Below, one piece after another: positions 31,887 to 39,756 of a stretch of 64,000 bases of DNA (position 1 is the stretch's first letter; each line of letters opens with the position of its first letter). The stretch lies in IMG/VR virus record IMGVR_UViG_3300031565_000018, positions 1 to 64,000 of that record. One strand, 5' to 3'. The stretch is from a virus. The notes beneath the pieces were generated by a model. It made no database searches. It was not told where the DNA came from and saw nothing but the letters and a program-made list of their open reading frames with translations. The position numbers were made by a program, and so were the translations under genes.

Positions 31887-33392
31887 TCAAGCTAGACCCA
31901 TGATTAAGCCGATAAGTTGATCCGCATCAACAGGAGGATTGTTAATAATTAGAGTCAAAGCTGCGTTGCCAGATGCAAGAGCTGTGTCTGCATCTTGGAT
32001 AAGAGCATTCCCTGAAGCTAACGCTGTCTCTGCGTTGAGTACCGCAGTTTCAGCGTAACTAATACCTCCAAGACCACTCGCAATCGCCGTGTTGGAAGTA
32101 CTAATTGCGGCTAAACCACTGACAATCGCAGTGTCAGCTGTCGAAATAGCCGCAAGAGCATCGGTTATACCTGCATTACCCGACGCTTGAGCAGTTTCTA
32201 CAAGTACTAAAGCGGCATTACCCGAAGCAAGAGCAACAGAGGCAACCTCCAGAGACGCATTACCAGAAGCAATGGGTGCAGGGGTTAACTCAAGCGCAGC
32301 GTTACCAGAAGCTTGAGCAGTAGCCGATAAAGGATACGAAGCCTGACCCGAAGCAATCGCTACGGAGGCGATAGCTTCCCCAGCTAGACCAGAGGCAATC
32401 GCCTCGATCGAATTCTCAATCGAATCGTCAGAAATGACGAAGACGAATGACGTTTTGACTACTGCATCGTCACCACGGTCGATAGCTTCAACCGAATTTG
32501 CCAGAGCTAAGTTACCTGAGGCCTGCGCCTGAATAGCCTGGAACACAGCTGCGTTACCAGAAGCCAAAGCTGTGCTTGCATCAGTAACTGCAGCGCTTCC
32601 TGACGCAAAGGCAATACTTGCATTAAGTAAGGAGGCATTACCAGAAGCAAGCGCTACGGCACTATCAGCAAGAGCTGCAGCACCCGAAGCAACTGCCACG
32701 GCTGCAACGGTGATTCCGGCAGAACCGGAAGCAATTGCCGCCTGAGAATCAACAATCGCAGCATCACCAGAGGCAATGGTCGACTGGAGATCAAATAGAG
32801 CTGCGTTACCGGAGGCTAAAGCGGAACCTGCGATAAAAGAGGCACCAAAACCTGACGCGGCAGCGATATTTGCGTCGACAAGAGCAGCGTTCCCAGACGA
32901 CTGAGCGACTGCGGCATCAACAAGTGCTGCGTTTCCAGATGCGAGTGCGATCTCGTTGAACGGAATGCCCAGATTGCCTGAAGCCTGAGCGATCTCCCCT
33001 GATGCAAGTGCGTTATTAGAAGTAGTTTGCCCAACAAGAGCTTCGGAAATAGCAGCGTTTCCGGAAGCAAGCGAAGTCTGACTCGCAGCAGACGCCGCTA
33101 GACCTGATGCAAGAGCAATTTCCGAGAAGGCTATCGCAGCAGTACCAGAGGCAGTCGCTACATCACCTGTAGCTAGATCAAGACCGTCAAGTCCGATCTT
33201 TCCATCAGCTGTATATAAGAGACCTGAGGTCCCAGCAACTACAAGCTGTACAAACCCATCGGTACCTAAAGGAACTAGTCCACCACCTAATCCACTTCCA
33301 AGGACTAAGTCGCCAACAATAGGGATTACGTCCTCGTCGGTATGCTCCGTAATGAAGCCACCGGAATAAATTAGGCCGCGACGAGCAGTCAT
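31887..33392 (-). CDS. Fibre protein B with 29 x 14-residue repeats
   Basis: A 501-residue protein: N-terminal domain 1-78, then residues 79-484 made of exactly 29 consecutive 14-residue units with consensus A-L-A-S-G-N-A-A-L-x5, then a 17-residue tail ending QLIGLIMGLA. Two units near 303-330 are strongly diverged yet keep the register. It is a paralog of the next gene (33394-34905), with matching N-terminal pattern (GSGLGGG, then IGLDG). The repeat is probably a rod, as beta-solenoid or coiled coil. It belongs to the tail-fibre block; no catalytic motif is present. Confidence 0.85.
   Translation of the reverse strand: MTARRGLIYSGGFITEHTDEDVIPIVGDLVLGSGLGGGLVPLGTDGFVQLVVAGTSGLLYTADGKIGLDGLDLATGDVATASGTAAIAFSEIALASGLAASAASQTSLASGNAAISEALVGQTTSNNALASGEIAQASGNLGIPFNEIALASGNAALVDAAVAQSSGNAALVDANIAAASGFGASFIAGSALASGNAALFDLQSTIASGDAAIVDSQAAIASGSAGITVAAVAVASGAAALADSAVALASGNASLLNASIAFASGSAAVTDASTALASGNAAVFQAIQAQASGNLALANSVEAIDRGDDAVVKTSFVFVISDDSIENSIEAIASGLAGEAIASVAIASGQASYPLSATAQASGNAALELTPAPIASGNASLEVASVALASGNAALVLVETAQASGNAGITDALAAISTADTAIVSGLAAISTSNTAIASGLGGISYAETAVLNAETALASGNALIQDADTALASGNAALTLIINNPPVDADQLIGLIMGLA
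31941..33158 (-). repeat. 29 coding repeats of 42 bp (protein period 14 aa)
   Basis: The 1,218 bp encode 29 in-register units of protein 31887-33392. Codons vary freely between units, so the period is held by selection on the protein rather than by recent DNA duplication. Confidence 0.85.
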
Positions 33393-33393
33393 A

Positions 33394-34905
33394 TCACGAG
33401 AGGGCGATGATCAAACCGATGGCTTCACCGGTCTGAAGCCCAGGGTTAGCTGCGTAAGCCTCAAGTGCTGCGTTTCCGGATGCTTGAGCTTCGGGAACAA
33501 TGACGAGACCGGCGTTACCCGAAGCAAGAGCCGTATTACCGACAACGATGGCGGCGTCCCCAGAAGCAAGTGCAGTATTAGCAAGGACTAATGCAGCATT
33601 ACCAGAAGACTGAGCGACTGCAGCATCAACAATCGCGGCATCCCCGGAAGCCTGAGCAGTCTGAGCTAACAGAATCCCCGCATTACCCGAAGAAAGAGCA
33701 ACCAGACCATCGACAATCGCGGCGTTTCCAGACGCAAGTGCGATGATTGCTAACTCAATACCAGCGTTACCAGAAGCAGCTGCGCCTGCAAGATCGGCAA
33801 GCGCCGCATTACCGGAAGCAAAAGCAGCTGCAGCAGTCGCTAGAGCAGCATTACCGGAGGCTAAAGCGTCAAGAGAAACGACGACTGAAGCGTTACCAGA
33901 AGCCTGAGCACTCTGTGAGAAACTTAAGGCAGCATTACCAGAGGCAAGCGCCGTGTCTGCCACAGCGAGGGCAGCCGCACCCGAGGCAAGAGCGACGTTC
34001 GAGAGAGTTACAGCTGCATTGCCAGAGGCAAGAGCAGATGCCGAATCGACTAGAGCCGCATTACCGGAAGCAAGAGCGGCCTGAGAGTCAAACAGCGCAG
34101 CGTTACCAGAAGCCAGTGCAGCGACTGAAACTTCAACAGCAGCAATACCAGAAGCAAGAGCTTCTGACGAGTTAGTTAAGGCAGCGTTGCCTGAGGCAAG
34201 CGCGTCCACAGAGATCGAGAGACTCGCGTTACCGGAACTGAGAGCTGCGACAGCGTCGGTAAGGGCAGCGTTACCCGAGGAAAGTGCAGTATTACTGTCG
34301 GCTAATGCAGCGTTGCCAGAGGCAAGTGCCTCAACAGAAACAACTAGACCAGCATTACCCGAAGCAAGAGCCGTAGAGGCGAGGAGAATCCCAGCGTTTC
34401 CGGAAGCTAAGGCGGTTGCACTGTCGACAAGACCCGCGTTACCCGAGGCAAGCGCTGCAACACCAATAGATAGGGAGGCGTTACCGGAACTTAAAGCCGA
34501 TTCAGCAACGAGTAAGGCAGCATTACCAGAGGCAATCGCAGTCGCAGCCTCTACAAGACCAGCGTTACCAGAAGAAAGAGCTACTGCAGAATCAACTAAA
34601 GCTGCATTACCAGAAGCAAGAGCAGCAGTAGCGTTACTTAAAGCTGCATTACCGGAAGCGAGGGCATCTTCCGAGCGCTTTAAAGCGACACCATCAATAG
34701 CTAATTCGTCACCGGCAAAAATTAAACCGCTTGCCGAAGCAGTTAAAGCGACATCTAAACGAATGGTGGCATCAGTATTACCGCCACCGACTAGGCCACT
34801 ACCAGCAGTAAGTTCTCCGCCAGAAGCAGTGGTGATGATGCTGTCACCAAAAGGGAGCTCAGCTAACGCTCCACTAACTAAAACAACTGGCCTTCTTAAA
34901 ACCAT
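33394..34905 (-). CDS. Fibre protein A with 29 x 14-residue repeats
   Basis: A 503-residue protein: N-terminal domain 1-80 (with GSGLVGGG and LAIDGVAL), then residues 81-486 as exactly 29 units of 14 residues (A-L-A-S-G-N-A-A-L-x5, with very few substitutions at the SGN core), then a 17-residue tail ending AIGLIIALS. It ends one base before the paralog at 31887-33392. The equal unit number in the two diverged paralogs suggests length matching. A trimeric tail-fibre shaft or rod is the most likely role. No enzymatic motif. Confidence 0.88.
   Translation of the reverse strand: MVLRRPVVLVSGALAELPFGDSIITTASGGELTAGSGLVGGGNTDATIRLDVALTASASGLIFAGDELAIDGVALKRSEDALASGNAALSNATAALASGNAALVDSAVALSSGNAGLVEAATAIASGNAALLVAESALSSGNASLSIGVAALASGNAGLVDSATALASGNAGILLASTALASGNAGLVVSVEALASGNAALADSNTALSSGNAALTDAVAALSSGNASLSISVDALASGNAALTNSSEALASGIAAVEVSVAALASGNAALFDSQAALASGNAALVDSASALASGNAAVTLSNVALASGAAALAVADTALASGNAALSFSQSAQASGNASVVVSLDALASGNAALATAAAAFASGNAALADLAGAAASGNAGIELAIIALASGNAAIVDGLVALSSGNAGILLAQTAQASGDAAIVDAAVAQSSGNAALVLANTALASGDAAIVVGNTALASGNAGLVIVPEAQASGNAALEAYAANPGLQTGEAIGLIIALS
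33448..34665 (-). repeat. 29 coding repeats of 42 bp (protein period 14 aa)
   Basis: The 1,218 bp encode the 29 units of protein 33394-34905, from codon 81 to codon 486. On the opposite strand the periodicity creates long spurious open frames. Synonymous variation among units is high. Confidence 0.88.
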
Positions 34906-34916
34906 GATCTAGTCTC

Positions 34917-35432
34917 CTAGCCCCCAGTATAAAGAAGAACAGGTGGAGCAATCTCCACACTAAGTTGAGTTGACGTCAAAGCCAAACCAACTGGTGTAGC
35001 TGCCGCATAAGCATTCGAGCCAGAACCTGTAACGGTGCCCGAAGCTGTCTCATAGCGGACAACTTCGCCCTGATATTTAGAAAGGTAGTAGTACTGACCA
35101 GGGATTAAAGCTGTTTCTGCAGTGATATTTCTTGCGCTAAGCGTAACCACGCCGTCTAAATTAATGATTACCGAGCTTCCGTTCGAAGCAGCGGCACTAG
35201 CGAAGCCAATCGGTGAGAACTGAGTTACGTCAGCTCCACTAATTGCTATAGCAGGAACAACAAAGTTTCCGCTTGCCGAAACACATTCACCAGCAACTAA
35301 ATCTCCACCCGCCGTAAGCGTTGCTTCAGGAGCTGGATTAGTTACGACACCTTGCCCGTTAGCAAGGTATACAGTTGTACCGTCAGCTTGGTAACTGGTG
35401 TAATTTCGGTTGAAAATCGACCTGTTTGACAC
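34917..35432 (-). CDS. Fibre-associated beta-rich virion protein, 171 aa
   Basis: A protein rich in V, A, S and G with alternating strands (MSNRSIFNRNYTSYQADGTT; GQYYYLSKYQGEVVRYETAS). The '..PGQyYYlSk..G....y' segment is shared in style with the next gene (GHRYYVSPSGAY), a pattern of small beta-barrel fibre proteins. It lies immediately upstream of the twin repeat fibres, so it may be their adaptor. Confidence 0.65.
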   Translation of the reverse strand: MSNRSIFNRNYTSYQADGTTVYLANGQGVVTNPAPEATLTAGGDLVAGECVSASGNFVVPAIAISGADVTQFSPIGFASAAASNGSSVIINLDGVVTLSARNITAETALIPGQYYYLSKYQGEVVRYETASGTVTGSGSNAYAAATPVGLALTSTQLSVEIAPPVLLYTGG

Positions 35433-35470
35433 CGGTCACAACCCTACGTTGCTTCATATTCTACACCTTA

Positions 35471-35863
35471 TCAAAGAGCTCCACTGACAACATATCTAGG
35501 CTCAACTGGTGAAACTTTTAAGGTTGTCGGACTAATAGCTGTGCCGATCTGAGTTAAATAAGAACCAGAAACTCCGATCTGATTAAACTCAACAATAAAG
35601 GTGTCGTAATCAACTGCGTAAGCTCCACTAGGACTTACGTAGTACCGATGACCAGGATTCAGGCCACTAAAAGCTTGAGCACCAGCGTCAGAGACCACAC
35701 GGCACAAAGTCCCGGCTGACACTGCATCTACAGCGACACCAACAACCGTCGCCGAAGGGATACCCGAGGGATGAGCGGGAATAATTTGACCAGAAGTAGT
35801 GGTGCTGATCGTGACCGCATCACCAAGAGCGATGGCTTCAGCAGCGATAAACGATAAAAGCAC
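35471..35863 (-). CDS. Small fibre or decoration protein, 130 aa
   Basis: GTG-initiated at 35863. Beta-rich, with AIALGDAVTISTTTSGQIIP, a pattern like phage decoration proteins ('a.al..Gd.v..'), and PGHRYYVSPSGAY shared with its downstream neighbour. Probably one beta-barrel per chain. Function inferred from position in the fibre block. Confidence 0.6.
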   Translation of the reverse strand: MLLSFIAAEAIALGDAVTISTTTSGQIIPAHPSGIPSATVVGVAVDAVSAGTLCRVVSDAGAQAFSGLNPGHRYYVSPSGAYAVDYDTFIVEFNQIGVSGSYLTQIGTAISPTTLKVSPVEPRYVVSGAL

Positions 35864-35890
35864 AGCTACTTCCAGTCCTAACTATTAACT

Positions 35891-36010
35891 TTAGCGCCCC
35901 TGTCCGCGAGTTTTTTTGCGGCCATGGTTTTTGAGGCTATTGCGCCCCTGACCCTGTCTAGTCTTTTTGGACTTGGACTCAATTTGTTGAACGTTCTTAG
36001 GCTTAGACAT
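35891..36010 (-). CDS. Small very basic protein, 39 aa
   Basis: Frame from ATG 36010 to TAA 35893-35891. The product (MSKPKNVQQIESKSKKTRQG...RKKTRGQGR) has two KTR(G)QGxGR-type motifs. I recall small phage proteins with such paired basic motifs encoded near structural genes. It lies between fibre genes on the same strand. Nucleic-acid binding is likely from charge. Confidence 0.7.
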   Translation of the reverse strand: MSKPKNVQQIESKSKKTRQGQGRNSLKNHGRKKTRGQGR

Positions 36011-36035
36011 TGAACTCTTAGGGATCGCTCAGAGG

Positions 36036-37358
36036 TTAGCCGAGACCCATGATCAGGCCAATAGTCTCACCCTCAGAGACACCCGCCGTAATATCTGTCC
36101 ACTGAGTGCCATTCCAGTAACGAATAGTACTGGTAGAAGGCTCAGTCCACAGAGTGCCATCAACTGCGCTAACGGGTGCGGTGTCACCGTAGACAGGGGT
36201 ACGAGATGCGGCGGATTCGTACCAGCCACTCGTAGCTGCGTCGTAGATGAACAGAGAGCCCATGAGCGTGTTGAACCACAGGCTGCCATCGAGAGGCGGA
36301 GCGTTGAACCCGCCGGTACCAGAAGGTGGTACTTCGCTCTTGATGGCCAGAGCCTCAGCATTAGCGATGTACCAATCGGGCTCGGCGACGTCGTTGCCCG
36401 AGGCATAGATGAACAGACGACCTTCGTTAGTGTCGAACCAAAGGGAACCAGCGAGGTAGTTGTCTCCAGGTTCACCGGACACCGTAACGACAGCAGCTCC
36501 AGCTTCAGCCGTGCTGTTGTATGTAACAAAGGAACCGGAGTAACCAACCGTGACGTTGGCGCCGCCGAGCGAACCGACATTAATTTCTCTATAGGTGCCG
36601 CTAGTTGAGATAGCAGTACCAGAGCCGGGAGCTAATTTATTTTCTAAGAAGATCTGCGGACCAGAGTAAGTAACACCGATTCCAGGCAATCCGAGAATGC
36701 CAACGTCGACAATTTGATAATCACCACTAGAGCTAACAGTTGTACCAGAACCAGCAACAAGTAACTGCTGAGCTTGGCCGGAGATAACGCCTACACCAGC
36801 ACCGGTATAAGAGAAATCGACGGAGCCTTGACCGATCAGGTCAGTCGAAACAATCGCGGTATCTCCACTAGCAGTAATGCTGATTCCGTTACCACCAACA
36901 AGACCGCTAACAACAGCAACCGCACCCTCGTTCGAACCGGAGATCGCAATGAGCGTACCGTCATACTCAACAGAGTTGTTCCCTTGGCCAGCAATATTTA
37001 CATCAAATATCGTGGCGGCTCCGCTGTAAGTAGGAGTAACGCCGGACCCAGGTAAAGACTGGGTGATCAGGCTGGAAACAATTTCGTAGTTACCGCTCGA
37101 AACGATGCTGATACCTGAACCAGCAACGATATCCGCACCAGCGATAATCCCGCTGGCCGTTAGGTTTAAGTCTTCAAGCGCACGAACTACTCCTTCAAAG
37201 TTGTAGGTGTAACCTACGGGACACCGAGAGAAAGAAGCAGTTCCCACGCCACTCAGGGTTGCAATAATTTCGTCAATGACATCAACGATGCCTTTGAACG
37301 AGTGTTCGTGTAGCGCACGGTAGTTACTCCCGTGAACCGGGCAAGGATCAAGAGCCAT
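36036..37358 (-). CDS. Large fibre protein with SG-rich beta repeats
   Basis: A 440-residue protein. After a helical N-terminus (MALDPCPVHGSNYRALHEHS), it has several irregular beta modules with 'aGsGi.i..SG.y.iv' (IVAGSGISIVSSGNYEIVSS; VAGSGTTVSSSGDYQIVDVG), then three 'GslWfdt..g.lfiy' modules near 310-420 (GSLWFDTNEGRLFIY, GSLWFNTLMGSLFIY), and the same tail as the twin fibres (GETIGLIMGLG). It is the first gene of the fibre block and probably links the fibres to the virion. Confidence 0.75.
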   Translation of the reverse strand: MALDPCPVHGSNYRALHEHSFKGIVDVIDEIIATLSGVGTASFSRCPVGYTYNFEGVVRALEDLNLTASGIIAGADIVAGSGISIVSSGNYEIVSSLITQSLPGSGVTPTYSGAATIFDVNIAGQGNNSVEYDGTLIAISGSNEGAVAVVSGLVGGNGISITASGDTAIVSTDLIGQGSVDFSYTGAGVGVISGQAQQLLVAGSGTTVSSSGDYQIVDVGILGLPGIGVTYSGPQIFLENKLAPGSGTAISTSGTYREINVGSLGGANVTVGYSGSFVTYNSTAEAGAAVVTVSGEPGDNYLAGSLWFDTNEGRLFIYASGNDVAEPDWYIANAEALAIKSEVPPSGTGGFNAPPLDGSLWFNTLMGSLFIYDAATSGWYESAASRTPVYGDTAPVSAVDGTLWTEPSTSTIRYWNGTQWTDITAGVSEGETIGLIMGLG

Positions 37359-37434
37359 TGAACAAGTCTAGATCTTACCCTCCTGTAATCTCGATTCTAC
37401 CCCACCTAAAAACGTATAAGTAATCTTCAGATAG

Positions 37435-37581
37435 TTACTTTTTAGTCTTACTACTGACTAATTTTTTGTGGAACGCCAGTTCCTCAGCCAGCTTCCAGGC
37501 TGGTATTCCGAGCAAAGAAGACTCTCTGCGCAGCTGTTCCCAGGAGATTGTTTCTAAGATCTCGACGTCCGTCTTGGACAC
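37435..37581 (-). CDS. Possible small protein, 48 aa
   Basis: GTG 37581 opens a frame to TAA 37437-37435. The product (MSKTDVEILETISWEQLRRE...KTKK) is helical, acidic at the start and basic at the end, with the protein-like segment LGIPAWKLAEELAFHK. It is the only convincing frame in the large gap and is oriented like the fibre genes. No homolog recognised. Confidence 0.45.
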   Translation of the reverse strand: MSKTDVEILETISWEQLRRESSLLGIPAWKLAEELAFHKKLVSSKTKK

Positions 37582-37988
37582 GATGCTGTTAACAGTTACT
37601 AAGAGTATACACAATCATTAACCTTGGTCGTCACCACGATTGTTCTCTCGGAACACAATTGAAGAAAAAAACCTGTCAGAGGTCGATTCTCTACGACTTT
37701 GTACTGCCCTCGAAAATGTAACTTTGTAGTGGGTCGAGTCTTAATTCGAGTCTCATAATCGTATATGTGGTAAATCGTCCAAATCGACTCTTCGGCACAC
37801 GACCGAATAAAACTTTTAAATAAGGCGAGACGAGAGCAAACCTGATGAGCATCTCCTTTTAGATAAAGGTAAAATTCTCAGAAAATCCGAACATACCCAT
37901 CGTTCTGTGCGCTCTGTGATGAGTATGAGTACCTACGCACATCCCAACGTTCCCCGTGCTACAATGAGCACACAGTGCGTTTAAGCGC
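37582..37988. promoter_or_regulatory. 407-bp non-coding region with direct repeats; probable control region
   Basis: The longest gene-free stretch in the window, between the minus-strand fibre block and plus-strand regulators. It has a perfect direct repeat TCGAGTCT (37734-37741 and 37746-37753) at 12-base spacing, about one helical turn, and an extended -10-like TGCTACAAT (37957-37965) 23 bp before the 37989 ATG. I see no tRNA or clear terminator. Probable divergent promoter and operator region, possibly an origin; unproven. Confidence 0.45.
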
Positions 37989-38687
37989 ATGGAAGTTTCA
38001 ATACGTGCCTTAGCCCTCTTGGGGCTCCTCGACTTTCCGAAGACACCCCAGGAAGTCCCTGCTGCCATCCCCACAGCGGTTGAGAGGCGTGGGCACTGGC
38101 AGGTAGAGCACCACGCTGAGGTGGCTGCATGGCGCTGCCTTTGTGGACGCTCTGAGCCTCTTGTCGTACCCCAGGAGCTCATGCCTCGCGTCTGCTTCCT
38201 AGGCGGCCTCTTTCAAGGTTGTGAGGTTTGTCGGAACGATCTCAAGCTCGCGACCTCCAAGGCTGGTCTCCTAAGAGCATGGCTCGAGAGGAATCGACCT
38301 CTTATCGGAAGTGAACAGCACTTCGAACTGCCCGACACCTACGTCTGGACCGATCGCGAGGAGGCCAAGAGCATCCGCGTCCTTCGGTTTGTCTACGAAG
38401 CCTTCTGGGAGAAAAAGTTAAGTCCAAGTGACTGTGTGAGCAGGACGTGCTCTCATGCGTTCTGTATAAACCCTCACCACTTATGCGTGACTTCCAACTT
38501 CTCCGCCAAAGTGACGGACCAGACCAAGAGCTACATACTGCGCCTTACGGAGGAGGGGATCCGGGCGCAAACCATCAAAACGCTATTGCGAGAACAGCAC
38601 TCCTTAGATCTTTCTCTGAGCACGATCCACTCCGTAAGAAGGAGAGGCGGGAAAACCAAAAACTCTGTATGCTCATCGAGGAGCTGA
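37989..38687 (+). CDS. Zinc-binding degenerate HNH fused to HTH; probable regulator
   Basis: A 232-residue protein. The N-terminal part has a Cys-rich stretch (WRCLCGRSEP; VCFLGGLFQGCEVCRNDLKL). The middle has SRTCSHAFCINPHHLCVTSN, the 'C...CvNP.Hl' end of an HNH domain, but the catalytic His before the first Cys is replaced. The C-terminal LTEEGIRAQTIKTLLREQHS, then LSLSTIHSVRRR, looks like an HTH. The plan matches the protein at 13428-13985. It lies first after the putative control region, so it is probably a transcription regulator. Confidence 0.65.
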   Translation: MEVSIRALALLGLLDFPKTPQEVPAAIPTAVERRGHWQVEHHAEVAAWRCLCGRSEPLVVPQELMPRVCFLGGLFQGCEVCRNDLKLATSKAGLLRAWLERNRPLIGSEQHFELPDTYVWTDREEAKSIRVLRFVYEAFWEKKLSPSDCVSRTCSHAFCINPHHLCVTSNFSAKVTDQTKSYILRLTEEGIRAQTIKTLLREQHSLDLSLSTIHSVRRRGGKTKNSVCSSRS

Positions 38688-38890
38688 AGTGCTTGCAACC
38701 TGCCCATCTGTCAGAGCTTTCTGAGTCACTTGGGCAGTCGACCACAACCACAAGAACTCAATTAGAAAAACTAAAACGTATTAACCTCGTTGTTAGTACA
38801 CACTTTGAGCATTACACCCTTTTCTGTTTAAATGGCGATTTCAACCTATTCTTCTCCCAGCTACTCAGCGCGTTCTACGAACACGCATGA
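38669..38890 (+). CDS. Small winged-helix protein, 73 aa
   Basis: ATG 38669 overlaps the upstream gene by 19 bases; a longer in-frame extension inside that gene is rejected. The product (MLIEELKCLQPAHLSELSES, LGQSTTTTRTQLEKLKRINL) has the helix-turn-helix of an ArsR/MarR-type winged helix with a wing (STHFEHYTLFCL). Probably a second regulator in the same unit. Confidence 0.65.
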   Translation: MLIEELKCLQPAHLSELSESLGQSTTTTRTQLEKLKRINLVVSTHFEHYTLFCLNGDFNLFFSQLLSAFYEHA

Positions 38891-39290
38891 TCAAAAACCC
38901 TTTTTGTGGGACAAAGAGTTTGTAATAGACAACCTCCCGTCCTGGATTTATACCGATAACGAGAGCCCTAAATCGATTAAGGACTGCCAGGCGACTATTA
39001 GCTCTCTTGAATTTACGATCCGGGACATCGACCTCCAGATAGAGGTGCGTGAGCTTGAGCTAAAGACCGGTGACTCTCGCCATCAGAACAGTTTTGACTT
39101 CGAGCGATGGCGTGCCCAGGCTCTTAAGGCCAAGCAAACGCACTTCTATCTCTTAAACGCACATAAGTACTGGTTAATCAAAAAGACACCTCAAGAACAT
39201 GACATCACACCAAAACTCGCTAAGCTGATCGAGATCCTTATTGAGGACGCTCCCGACTTCCAGCAAAAACTCAAAGCCCTCTTAGACTGA
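38832..39290 (+). CDS. Helical hypothetical protein, 152 aa
   Basis: Begins at ATG 38832, overlapping the winged-helix gene by 59 bases. The middle is a long heptad helix (FTIRDIDLQIEVRELELKTG) and the C-terminus is another helix (LAKLIEILIEDAPDFQQKLK). It may oligomerise. No family recognised; its place among regulators suggests a control role. Confidence 0.55.
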   Translation: MAISTYSSPSYSARSTNTHDQKPFLWDKEFVIDNLPSWIYTDNESPKSIKDCQATISSLEFTIRDIDLQIEVRELELKTGDSRHQNSFDFERWRAQALKAKQTHFYLLNAHKYWLIKKTPQEHDITPKLAKLIEILIEDAPDFQQKLKALLD

Positions 39291-39319
39291 TCGCGTCAAC
39301 GTGTAACAACGACCACGCT

Positions 39320-39333
39320 GACCCCTGAGGGTC
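39320..39333 (+). other. Weak hairpin, possible terminator
   Basis: GACCC / GGGTC with a four-base loop (39320-39333) lies 27 bases after the stop of the 38832 gene, and a run of five T begins nine bases further on. The stem is short and the T-run is displaced, so termination is uncertain. Confidence 0.3.
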
Positions 39334-39382
39334 CGAGTACCGTTTTTGTCGTTTCCGGCTCGGCGTTAAGTCGCTCTGATTG

Positions 39383-39394
39383 CCAAGCGCTTGG
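39383..39394. promoter_or_regulatory. 12-bp perfect palindrome, possible operator
   Basis: CCAAGCGCTTGG is a perfect inverted repeat 36 bp before ATG 39430. Position suits an operator or the 5' leader of the next gene. No promoter boxes are clear around it. Confidence 0.3.
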
Positions 39395-39429
39395 TGATCA
39401 AGGGGAGCCCTCTGCCGTTTTCTATTTAC

Positions 39430-39756
39430 ATGGACATCAATCTTCGAGAAATCAAGGACATCAGGGACGCACTCAACAGCATCGACGTCTCACTTCAGTT
39501 ATTAGCTTCTGAAAGAAACAACGAACGGAGAACCACGGGGTTTGTCTCCAAAAAAATCATCTGCCAGCGCTTGAACATTCCTGGAATCGCTTTAGACAAA
39601 CTCATTCATCAAGGTCTGGCGACTGGGGGAAAATCCGGCCTTGTAGAGGGAACTCACTTCTGTAAACTCGATCCAGAAGAGCGAAACTCCTCTAAGTTTC
39701 TCTACGACGTTCACACGATTATCCACTCCGCCTGGTCTAATTTTAAAAATGTCTGA
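39430..39756 (+). CDS. Small protein with HTH-like segment, 108 aa
   Basis: ATG 39430 is preferred over a TTG 39 bases upstream. The product contains VSKKIICQRLNIPGIALDKL followed by IHQGLATGGKSG, which resembles an excisionase/MerR-like helix-turn-helix with a wing. It may bind DNA. It overlaps the next gene by eight bases. Confidence 0.55.
   Translation: MDINLREIKDIRDALNSIDVSLQLLASERNNERRTTGFVSKKIICQRLNIPGIALDKLIHQGLATGGKSGLVEGTHFCKLDPEERNSSKFLYDVHTIIHSAWSNFKNV

Noticed and set aside
31941-34665. Regular 42-bp periodicity resembling a repeat array or CRISPR
   Set aside because: There are no identical repeats separated by unique spacers; the period is codon-based inside two open reading frames, with synonymous variation.
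33747-34912. Long plus-strand frames opposite the 14-residue repeats (rich in ALPEA or YQRQ units)
   Set aside because: They are the periodic mirror of the 42-bp coding repeats. The minus frames have N-terminal domains, a shared tail and a paralog, which the plus frames lack.
37859-38182. 107-codon minus frame across the regulator gene start
   Set aside because: Overlaps the HNH-HTH gene antisense, with a composition typical of reverse-frame translations.
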